A stretch of 39,682 nucleotides of DNA. It comes from OPU3-GD-OMZ sp964515235. GTDB lineage: Bacteria > Pseudomonadota > Gammaproteobacteria > Methylococcales > Methylomonadaceae. The stretch covers positions 1-39,682 of the forward strand of contig CAZEVO010000019.1 of NCBI GenBank assembly GCA_964515235.1. Direction: 5' to 3'. The translations under genes were made by a program, and so were the position numbers. Below are positions 1-6,432 of this stretch, piece by piece. Positions within the stretch are counted from its first letter, which is position 1, and each line of letters starts with the position of its first letter. The notes under the pieces were generated by a model. The model was not told where the DNA came from, made no database searches, and saw only the letters and a program-made list of their open reading frames with translations.

Positions 1-23
1 CAACAGGATACACCGCTATCTTT

Positions 24-254
24 TTAACTCATACACCAGAAATGACTATAGCTCCGTAACATTTGTGTTAATTGTGTACTCAACTGTGTTAAATCAAAAC
101 CTAATGGAAGAATCTCATCACCTATCGTACGTAATAATTCACGCTGTGATGAATTTACAAACCACCAGGAGTTCAACATAACTACTGTTAATATCAACAT
201 CAAACAAGGAATCAACACAAATTGGCTATACAATGAAATTGATTGTTTTTTCAT
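24..254 (-). CDS. short membrane protein, possible N-terminal remnant of a sensor protein
   Basis: A 76-residue frame begins with a basic MKKQ start, followed by one clear transmembrane helix at about residues 11-32 and then a polar segment with a Leu/Gln/Thr-rich run. This layout resembles the first helix and start of the periplasmic part of a histidine kinase, diguanylate cyclase or chemoreceptor. The frame stops near the window edge, and the two other minus-strand frames also stop within about 50 bases, so a single frameshift would not restore a long gene here. It is either a decayed 5' end of a sensor gene or a genuine small membrane protein. No catalytic or binding motif is visible and I assign no function. 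Confidence 0.3.
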   Translation of the reverse strand: MKKQSISLYSQFVLIPCLMLILTVVMLNSWWFVNSSQRELLRTIGDEILPLGFDLTQLSTQLTQMLRSYSHFWCMS

Positions 255-886
255 ACAAATTGAAGCTCTAACTCATCTCGAAAATAAACAACTTAACCTC
301 AATCACAATTGCTGAAACACTATGAAGAAACCGTTTTCCATAGAATTCATGAATCAGTGACTACTAGACTAAAGGTAAAATATTTTCTGTTATATACAAC
401 TATTTTTTATCCAAAAACGAAATAAAAACTGGTAGTCAGAGATAAGCACAGGATAGTACTCAACACTTATCAAGCGTAGCGCCAAAGGATGTTTTTATTG
501 CATCTGAAACAACGTCTTGTTTTTGGAGGTAGTATTACGAAATCAGCATCAAGATTACAACGATATAGCGTGCTGATTTCGTTCTCAGAGTCAATCAGGG
601 CTATATTGACCTGCAATTTTGTTGTTTGTTCTGACTCGAATGCACAAAACAAGATTTCACAAGAATGTAATTCGTTTGCGCCTTATTCTATCGAACTTTA
701 AAATAGCCCAGGCCTTAAAGTTGACTAAAGACCTCACACTGATGAAAATCTTTGTCTATACACTAAACATCTGTAGTTTTAAGAAGAAGGTGACCCGAAT
801 AGATAACCTTTGAACGACTTTCATTTAAAAGTCTAATCTATAATCTTTCATTATTGTTAACAGTTACAAGACATGTAACCTTTTTT
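255..886. other. gene-poor region with no convincing coding sequence
   Basis: About 630 bases separate the membrane fragment from tRNA-Pro. Only short frames of 60-70 codons occur, on both strands and overlapping one another. They show no recognisable motif, convincing ribosome binding site or codon pattern. The stretch ends in a plus-strand hairpin followed by T residues at 863-887. A TTGACT hexamer at 721-726 followed after 17 bases by GAAAAT is a moderate promoter match on the plus strand. A short non-coding transcript of about 130 bases is possible but unproven. Confidence 0.4.
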
Positions 887-887
887 T
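863..887 (+). terminator. candidate intrinsic terminator (plus strand)
   Basis: GTTACA and TGTAAC form a 6-bp stem around a 5-base AGACA loop, followed by two C and seven T residues. The T tract lies on the plus strand, so the hairpin would stop transcription coming from the gene-poor region, not from tRNA-Pro, which is read on the minus strand. The stem is short and AT-rich, so strength is uncertain. The end of the T tract touches the encoded CCA of the tRNA. Confidence 0.4.
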
Positions 888-963
888 GGTCGGGGCGAAA
901 GGATTTGAACCTTCGACCCCCACAACCCCATTGTGGTGCGCTACCAAGCTGCGCTACGCCCCG
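887..963 (-). tRNA. tRNA-Pro (GGG anticodon)
   Basis: The minus strand folds as a complete cloverleaf. Acceptor CGGGGCG pairs with CGCCCCG, the D arm contains AGCTTGGTA, and the anticodon stem CCACA/TGTGG encloses loop ATGGGGT with anticodon GGG. The T loop is TTCAAAT. The discriminator is A and a CCA end is encoded (887-889). The anticodon reads proline CCC/CCU codons. The gene sits directly downstream of merR, an arrangement known from other gammaproteobacteria (thrS...ihfA-merR-tRNA-Pro), so it may be processed from the end of that operon transcript. Confidence 0.96.
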
Positions 964-978
964 ACGATATCAAAAAAC

Positions 979-1332
979 TTATTTAAGTAATACCAGCACT
1001 TCTTCTAATTCCCCTCGCATTTGCTGGATTAATTGTTTCGTCACATTACTATCAACTCGATTATTGTCACTTTCCAAATGACTTCTTGCACCACTGATCG
1101 TATAACCGTGCTCATATAGTAAAGAACGAATCTGACGAATAATCAACACATCATGGCGCTGATAGTAACGTCTGTTACCTCGCCTTTTAACCGGTTCTAA
1201 CTGGGTAAATTCTTGTTCCCAGTACCGCAGAACATGTGGCTTAACATCACAAAGATCGCTTACTTCACCAATGGTAAAATAGCGTTTAGCCGGAATTTCC
1301 GGCAATTGATTATTATTACTTGGTTCCAGCAT
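979..1332 (-). CDS. MerR-family transcriptional regulator
   Basis: This 117-residue protein has a MerR-type winged helix-turn-helix at its N-terminus (YFTIGEVSDLCDV at about residues 18-30, then HVLRYWEQEF), followed by the wing (KRRGNRRYYQR) and a short helical dimerisation segment. It lacks the long C-terminal sensor domain and the metal-binding cysteine array of MerR or CueR. Its own ligand is therefore unknown. The start overlaps the 3' end of ihfA by 17 bases, implying translational coupling. This small regulator is a conserved neighbour of ihfA in many gammaproteobacteria, but its target genes are not established. Confidence 0.9.
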   Translation of the reverse strand: MLEPSNNNQLPEIPAKRYFTIGEVSDLCDVKPHVLRYWEQEFTQLEPVKRRGNRRYYQRHDVLIIRQIRSLLYEHGYTISGARSHLESDNNRVDSNVTKQLIQQMRGELEEVLVLLK

Positions 1333-1612
1333 ATGCTTCCACCCGAGCTTTTAATTTCATACCTGAGCGGAATGTTACCACACGACGTGCTGAAATAGGA
1401 ATTTCTTCCCCTGTTTTAGGGTTTCTACCTGGACGACTACTTTTGTCTTTTAACTCAAACTTGCCAAAACCGGAGATTTTTACTTGTTCTCCGACCTCTA
1501 AAGAAGATTTAATCTCTTCAAAGAACAACTCAACAATTTCTTTTGCTTCACGCTTATTTAACCCCATTTCATCAAATAAACCTTCTGCAAAATCTGCTTT
1601 TGTGATCGCCAT
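1316..1612 (-). CDS. ihfA: integration host factor alpha subunit
   Basis: This 98-residue HU/IHF-family protein begins MAITKADFAEGLF and carries the family signature GFGKFELKDKSSRPGRNPKTG. The GRNP segment forms the beta arm whose proline intercalates into the DNA minor groove. IHF-alpha pairs with IHF-beta to bend DNA sharply in promoters, recombination sites and the nucleoid. The length matches the family (about 99 residues). The gene follows pheT after only 6 bases and overlaps merR at its end, matching the usual pheST-ihfA operon. Placement after pheT favours the alpha rather than the beta subunit or HU. Confidence 0.97.
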   Translation of the reverse strand: MAITKADFAEGLFDEMGLNKREAKEIVELFFEEIKSSLEVGEQVKISGFGKFELKDKSSRPGRNPKTGEEIPISARRVVTFRSGMKLKARVEAYAGTK

Positions 1613-1618
1613 AATCTT

Positions 1619-3994
1619 TTAATCCCTCAGCTTTGCATTCAAATTCAATGCTAATTGACTCAAAACTAACGCCATCAAGCCATCAATTTCTGTATCTGTC
1701 ATCGTTTGCGTCAAATTCTGAATAAAAAACCCTAAACCTATACTCTTTTTGCCGACTTCAACCCCTTCACCGCTGTAAATATCAAAAACAATGACCTCTC
1801 TAATCGCTTCTTCGTCAAAGCTATTAATTTCAGCTAAAATCTGGCTCACCGGCATATTTTCATCTACAATCAGCGCTAAATCACGTCGAACGGATGGAAA
1901 CTTCGATAATGGAGCAAATTTAGGTACCTCCCTATTTAATACAAACTTCTGCTTTAATTCAAATAAGAATACAGAAGTATCAAAACCATATTGTTTTTCT
2001 AATGTTGGATGCAATACGCCTAACCAACCAATATGCTCTCCCGTATTCGTCTGAATTGCTGCAGTTTGCCCAGGATGTAACGCGGGGTGTTCTTGCGCGA
2101 CAAACTCTACCGCTAAACCATTTAATGAAAAAATGGCTTCTAAATCGGCCTTAACATCATAAAAATCAACTTTTTTCGACCCCTCAGACCACTGCTCCGG
2201 TAATTGTGAACCTAATACTAGGCCCGCCAACATATTTTCCTGTGAAATATCACTATCACCAGATTTGAAACACAAACCCCCTTCAAATAAACGTACCCGG
2301 CTATGTTGTCGACTCACATTTCGATACGCTGCATTCAATAAACCACACCAAATCGTCGTTCGCATGACCGATAATTCAGAGGAGATCGGATTCTTCAGAG
2401 CAATAACCGTCTCATCGGGTGCCACTGCTTGTTGGTCTGCTGCGTCAACAAAGCTATATGTAATCGCCTCCTGGTAACCGCGGTCAACCAACAAATCTTT
2501 AATGCGATCAACACCTAAAATTGCTTCTGGCACAGATGATAACTGAGCATGCATTAATAAACTTTGTTGCGGTAAATTATTGTAACCATAGATACGCCCC
2601 AGTTCTTCAATAAGATCTGCTTCTATCGCAATATCAAAACGAAAACCCGGCGGTGTCATTAGCCAACCATTTTCTTGACGCTCTACAGTCATTCCTAACC
2701 GATGAAAAACATCCTCAACTGTTTCCGGAACCATCGTTACACCCAACACCTTCGCAATACGCTCTTCACGCAATAAGACTGGTGGTCGTTTAGGTAAAAA
2801 CATTTCATCTACTATTTCAGTAATGGGACCTGCGCATCCTCCAGCTATATCAATAATCATTTGACTAGCCCGCTCTATCGCCCGACGCTGAATAAACGGA
2901 TCCACTCCTCGTTCAAAACGGTGCGATGAATCAGTATGTAACCCTAAGTCACGTGCTTTACCCATCATCATCTCAGGAGTAAAAAAAGCACACTCCAGAA
3001 AAATATCAACAGTATCGTCACTTACAGCCGAGTCCTTACCTCCCATAACACCAGCTAAAGCAACTGGACCTTTTTGATCTGCAATGACTAAAACATCATC
3101 ACTCAAAGTGACTGACTGATCATTTAATAACGCTATTTCTTCATCCTGATTGGCATAACGAATCACAATGTCACCCGACAACTGGGCTGCATCAAAAGCA
3201 TGTAATGGTTGACCTAACTCCAATAAAATATAATTAGTAATATCAACTAAGGGCCCAAGACTCCTATGTCCGGAGCGGCGTAATCGTTCTTGCATCCATA
3301 GTGGCGTTTGCGCGCCAACATTAACACCCTTAATTAAACGCCCCAAATAACGCGAACAAAGCGCTGGGTCATTAACGCTAACACCTAAGGTCTCATCATG
3401 CTCAACGACAACGGCTTCCTGCTCAACAGGTTGCCAGTCTAGTTTATTTAATAGTGCAACTTCACGCCGTACACCCTCAATACTTAAACAATCTGCTCGG
3501 TTTGGCGTTAAATCTAATTCTATTAACGTATCGTCAAGTGCCAAATAGTCACGAATATCAGTTCCAACGGGAGCATCAGATGGTAAAACCATCAGCCCTT
3601 CAGCAGTTTCTGCTATCCCTAATTCCTGCTCCGAACAGAGCATACCTAAAGATAACTCACCCCGAAGTTTTGATTTCTTAATTTTAAATCCACCCGGCAA
3701 TATAGCACCAACCAAAGCTGCTGGCACACATAGGCCTATACCAACGTTGTTTGCTCCGCAAACAATTTGCAGTGGCTCATCGACACCAACATCAACTGAG
3801 CAGACTTTTAATTTATCTGCATTACTATGCGGCTCCAATGCAATGACTTTACCCACAACTACACCAGAAAAATCTGCTGCAGCTGGTGTTACAGAATCGA
3901 CTTCTAGACCCGCCATGGTCAACTGTTCAACCAAGGCTTCTGTCGTAAGATCGGGGTTAACTTGCTCTCTTAACCAGACTTCACTAAAACGCAT
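1619..3994 (-). CDS. pheT: phenylalanine--tRNA ligase beta subunit
   Basis: PheT forms the alpha2-beta2 enzyme with PheS and charges tRNA-Phe in the cytoplasm. The 791-residue length is that of the bacterial family. The N-terminus (MRFSEVWLREQVNP) leads into an EMAP/tRNA-binding OB domain at about residues 40-150 (KVIALEPHSNADKL, VCGANNV). Next come the B3/B4 editing domain (PNRADCLSIEG region onward), the B5 domain (about 400-470) and a C-terminal anticodon-binding ferredoxin-like fold (KFPSVRRDLALIVD from about residue 700). It starts 17 bases after pheS, in the same operon, and ends 6 bases before ihfA. Confidence 0.98.
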   Translation of the reverse strand: MRFSEVWLREQVNPDLTTEALVEQLTMAGLEVDSVTPAAADFSGVVVGKVIALEPHSNADKLKVCSVDVGVDEPLQIVCGANNVGIGLCVPAALVGAILPGGFKIKKSKLRGELSLGMLCSEQELGIAETAEGLMVLPSDAPVGTDIRDYLALDDTLIELDLTPNRADCLSIEGVRREVALLNKLDWQPVEQEAVVVEHDETLGVSVNDPALCSRYLGRLIKGVNVGAQTPLWMQERLRRSGHRSLGPLVDITNYILLELGQPLHAFDAAQLSGDIVIRYANQDEEIALLNDQSVTLSDDVLVIADQKGPVALAGVMGGKDSAVSDDTVDIFLECAFFTPEMMMGKARDLGLHTDSSHRFERGVDPFIQRRAIERASQMIIDIAGGCAGPITEIVDEMFLPKRPPVLLREERIAKVLGVTMVPETVEDVFHRLGMTVERQENGWLMTPPGFRFDIAIEADLIEELGRIYGYNNLPQQSLLMHAQLSSVPEAILGVDRIKDLLVDRGYQEAITYSFVDAADQQAVAPDETVIALKNPISSELSVMRTTIWCGLLNAAYRNVSRQHSRVRLFEGGLCFKSGDSDISQENMLAGLVLGSQLPEQWSEGSKKVDFYDVKADLEAIFSLNGLAVEFVAQEHPALHPGQTAAIQTNTGEHIGWLGVLHPTLEKQYGFDTSVFLFELKQKFVLNREVPKFAPLSKFPSVRRDLALIVDENMPVSQILAEINSFDEEAIREVIVFDIYSGEGVEVGKKSIGLGFFIQNLTQTMTDTEIDGLMALVLSQLALNLNAKLRD

Positions 3995-4011
3995 GCTTCA
4001 ATCGTCCCCAA

Positions 4012-5031
4012 TCAATTAAATTGTTCAAGAAATTTTAGGTCGTTTTCAAAAAACAACCGTAAATCATTAATGCCATAACGTAACATGGCTAATCGTTCGA
4101 CACCCATACCAAAAGCTAATCCGGTAAATTGATCGGAATCGATTTCAACAGATTTAAAGACCGCAGGATGGATCATTCCACAGCCCATGACCTCAAGCCA
4201 CCCCGTATGGCTACACACTCGACAGCCAATGCCATCGCACATAACGCATTCAATATCAACTTCTGCTGATGGTTCGGTAAATGGAAAGTATGAAGGTCTA
4301 AATCGAACCTGAATATCTTTCTCAAAAAAAGCCCTTAAGAATTCAAACACAACCCCTTTAAGATCGGCGAAACTGACATCCGTATCTACGACAAACCCCT
4401 CAACCTGATGAAACATCGGGGTATGGGTAATATCTGAATCACAACGATAAACGCGTCCCGGAGCAATGACTTTCAAAGGCGGCGCCCCTTCCTCCATAAC
4501 TCTGACTTGAACTGGCGATGTATGGGTTCTTAAAACGGTATGCGGGTCAAAATAAAAAGTATCATGCATTGCCCGCGCCGGATGGTGTTCGGGAATATTT
4601 AAAGCCTCAAAATTATGATAATCATCTTCGATTTCAGGCCCTTCAACCACGGTAAAACCGACGCCTTTAAAAATTTCCGTTATCCTTCTGAGGGTAATCG
4701 TAACGGGATGAATACCGCCCACCGATTGACAACGCCCAGGTAAACTCACATCAATCTTTTCTTGATTAAGTCGTTCGGCTAACTGAGCTGATTGCAATGC
4801 CTCTTTACGTAATTCCAAAGCAGTTTGAAACTGTTCTTTAGAATGGTTAATCGCGGCCCCAACGATAGGACGCTGTTCAGCATCCAACTTACCCAATGCC
4901 TTCATTTGCTGAGTAAATTCGCCTTTTTTACCTAAATATCGAACTCGAATCTGATCCAGTTCATTTAAGTCCTGCGCGCCTGAAACCAAGACTAATGCCT
5001 CGGCTAAGATTTCTTCTCGGGTCACTGACAC
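4012..5031 (-). CDS. pheS: phenylalanine--tRNA ligase alpha subunit
   Basis: This 339-residue catalytic subunit makes Phe-AMP and transfers Phe to tRNA. An N-terminal coiled-coil arm (about residues 1-100, including YLGKKGEFT) precedes the class II aminoacyl-tRNA synthetase core. Motif 2 is visible as PGRVYRCDSDITHTPMFHQVEG and motif 3 as GFGMGVERLAM (read here as AFGMGVERLAML). The stretch CVMCDGIGCRVC contains two CxxC pairs, likely a small zinc-binding insert also seen in some other bacterial PheS proteins. The start is GTG with a GGGGAG ribosome-binding site just upstream. pheT follows after 17 bases. Confidence 0.98.
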   Translation of the reverse strand: MSVTREEILAEALVLVSGAQDLNELDQIRVRYLGKKGEFTQQMKALGKLDAEQRPIVGAAINHSKEQFQTALELRKEALQSAQLAERLNQEKIDVSLPGRCQSVGGIHPVTITLRRITEIFKGVGFTVVEGPEIEDDYHNFEALNIPEHHPARAMHDTFYFDPHTVLRTHTSPVQVRVMEEGAPPLKVIAPGRVYRCDSDITHTPMFHQVEGFVVDTDVSFADLKGVVFEFLRAFFEKDIQVRFRPSYFPFTEPSAEVDIECVMCDGIGCRVCSHTGWLEVMGCGMIHPAVFKSVEIDSDQFTGLAFGMGVERLAMLRYGINDLRLFFENDLKFLEQFN

Positions 5032-5082
5032 ACCCTGCTCCCCAATAAATTATATGGTAAGGAAATAGCCTTTTTGATCATT

Positions 5083-5120
5083 AAAAGCACCTATTCCTAA
5101 AATTTAAAATAGGTGCTTTT
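5083..5120 (-). terminator. strong hairpin between rplT and pheS (terminator or attenuator)
   Basis: Two perfectly complementary 13-base arms (5083-5095 and 5108-5120) enclose a 12-base loop; the 3' arm itself ends in TTTT on the minus strand. A symmetric hairpin like this could act in either direction, but the only genes here are read on the minus strand. It lies 50 bases before the pheS start, where enteric bacteria have the pheM attenuator. No Phe-rich leader peptide is visible, so simple partial termination between ribosomal-protein and synthetase genes fits better than Phe-dependent attenuation. Confidence 0.7.
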
Positions 5121-5129
5121 AGTGTATTA

Positions 5130-5483
5130 CTATAAGTTTTCCTGTGCTAGTTTTGCTAGTTCAGCAAAAGTCTCACTGTCATGTACGGCGATGTCTGCCA
5201 ATGCCTTACGGTCAATCGCGACATTTGCTTTGCTTAACCCATTCATGAAACGACTGTAAGACAATCCACATTCACGTGCTGCCGCATTAATACGAACAAT
5301 CCAAAGTGCTCTGAATTGACGTTTACGCTGTTTACGATCTCGGTATGCATATTGACCTGCTTTAATAACCGCCTGCTTCGCAACGCGATAAACCCGACTC
5401 CGCGCACCATAATAACCTTTCGCTTGCTTTAATATCTTTTTGTGTCTTGCTCTCGCTGTGACACCTCTTTTTACTCTTGCCAT
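5130..5483 (-). CDS. rplT: 50S ribosomal protein L20
   Basis: The 117-residue, strongly basic protein starts MARVKRGVTARARHKKILKQ and contains the conserved YYGARSRVYR and AYRDRKQRKRQFRALWI segments of bacterial L20. L20 is an early assembly protein binding 23S rRNA near the exit side of the large subunit. In Escherichia coli and Bacillus it also represses translation of its own operon by binding the rpmI leader mRNA. The gene follows rpmI after 23 bases, and a strong hairpin follows its stop codon, which may limit read-through into pheST. Confidence 0.98.
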   Translation of the reverse strand: MARVKRGVTARARHKKILKQAKGYYGARSRVYRVAKQAVIKAGQYAYRDRKQRKRQFRALWIVRINAAARECGLSYSRFMNGLSKANVAIDRKALADIAVHDSETFAELAKLAQENL

Positions 5484-5506
5484 AACCTAATCCTATTTCC
5501 TAAAAA

Positions 5507-5704
5507 TCAACTATAAGGCATCATGCGCGCTGCACTGCGCACATCTGATGCATGAAGGGTTGCTACTTTACGCAACTGTCTTTTCCGCTTCGTGCTTTTT
5601 TTAGTCAGGATATGACGTCGATGTGATTGACCACATTTGAAACCACCTGAGCCCGTACGTTTAAAACGCTTTGACGCTCCTCGGTTCGTTTTTATTTTTG
5701 GCAT
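5507..5704 (-). CDS. rpmI: 50S ribosomal protein L35
   Basis: The 65-residue basic protein reads MPKIKTNRGASKRFKRTGSG and continues with HILTKKSTKRKRQLRK, both diagnostic of bacterial L35. The length is normal (64-66 residues). It forms part of the large ribosomal subunit. The gene is preceded by 186 untranslated bases containing several perfect hairpins and is followed closely by rplT, the standard infC-rpmI-rplT order. By analogy with other bacteria, L20 would repress translation at this gene's start, with rplT translationally coupled. Confidence 0.98.
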   Translation of the reverse strand: MPKIKTNRGASKRFKRTGSGGFKCGQSHRRHILTKKSTKRKRQLRKVATLHASDVRSAARMMPYS

Positions 5705-5890
5705 TTGTTTTTACTCCAACTTTTAAAGTTTAAATTAATTAATCCCTGTATCTGTCTCCAGGTAGGCAAAATGCATGGCCCGACTGGAGTTTTAATCACC
5801 TTAAATGATTAATACCGACAGATCCTCTGTCGATAGACTATGGTGTGAACCATAGTTTAACGCTCACACCTAGATAGCGAGCGCTTTATG
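5705..5890 (-). promoter_or_regulatory. structured leader upstream of rpmI-rplT (candidate L20-responsive element)
   Basis: The 186-base gap between infC and rpmI holds consecutive perfect inverted repeats: 5837-5856 (7-bp stem, 6-base loop), 5816-5832 (7-bp stem, 3-base loop), 5792-5812 (7-bp stem, 7-base loop), and a 6-bp stem closing 5756-5789. No T tract follows any of them, so they are unlikely to be simple terminators. In other bacteria L20 binds such mRNA structures before rpmI to repress the operon. That role here is inferred from position, not from a recognised consensus. Confidence 0.55.
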
Positions 5891-6412
5891 CTATTTCTTT
5901 TTCAAAGCAGACATCACCATAACCATTTGCCGACCTTCCATTTTAGGAAACTGTTCGACTTCTGCTAATGCTGTCAAATCTTTTTCTAATCGCTTGAGCA
6001 ACTTCATACCAATTTCACGATGCGCCATTTCTCGACCTCTAAAACGTACGGTAATTTTGGTTTTATTCCCTTCATTTAAGAATTTAGTCAAACTTCTAAG
6101 TTTAACTTGGTAATCGCCTTCTTCAGTTCCCGGTCGAAATTTAATTTCCTTAACTTGAATCTGTTTTTGCTTTTTCTTTGCCGCTTGCTGTTTTTTGTTA
6201 AGTTCGAATTGGAACTTCCCAAAATCCATAATCCGACATACCGGAGGATCCGCATTGGGAGAAATCTCAACTAAATCTAAGCCGGCTATTGACGCGAGTT
6301 CCTTCGCTTCGGCCAAACTAACAACACCCGCCTGTTCTCCATCCGCCCCTATTAATCTAATACGACGCGCCGTAATTTCATTATTCAGTCGTTCAGTCTT
6401 TTTTGCAGCGAT
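5891..6412 (-). CDS. infC: translation initiation factor IF-3 (rare AUC start)
   Basis: IF-3 binds the 30S subunit, prevents premature 50S joining and discriminates against non-standard start codons. The protein shows the N-domain with LNNEITARRIRLI and LDLVEISPNADPPVCRIMDFGKF, a lysine-rich linker (KKQQAAKKKQKQ) and the C-domain with KEIKFRPGTEEGDYQ and VRFRGREMAHREIG. A TTG at 6316 would give only 141 residues and lose much of the N-domain. Extending upstream, the frame is open to a TAG near 6425, and the only initiator-like codon is ATC at 6410-6412, eight bases after GGAGG. That gives 173 residues, close to the usual 180. E. coli infC uses AUU for autoregulation, so AUC fits the same logic. 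It follows thrS by about 20 bases. Confidence 0.93.
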   Translation of the reverse strand: MAAKKTERLNNEITARRIRLIGADGEQAGVVSLAEAKELASIAGLDLVEISPNADPPVCRIMDFGKFQFELNKKQQAAKKKQKQIQVKEIKFRPGTEEGDYQVKLRSLTKFLNEGNKTKITVRFRGREMAHREIGMKLLKRLEKDLTALAEVEQFPKMEGRQMVMVMSALKKK

Positions 6413-6432
6413 ACCCTTATCCTCCTAAATTC

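Noticed and set aside
470..813. Overlapping 60-70 codon frames on both strands near the left end
   Set aside because: No motif, ribosome-binding site or continuity was seen; they are treated as non-coding.
854..1081. A 75-codon plus-strand frame
   Set aside because: It runs through tRNA-Pro and the antisense of merR; the cloverleaf is unmistakable, so the frame is a shadow.
5032..5129. A pheM-like leader peptide
   Set aside because: The short frame near the hairpin (starting ATG ATC AAA) has no phenylalanine run.
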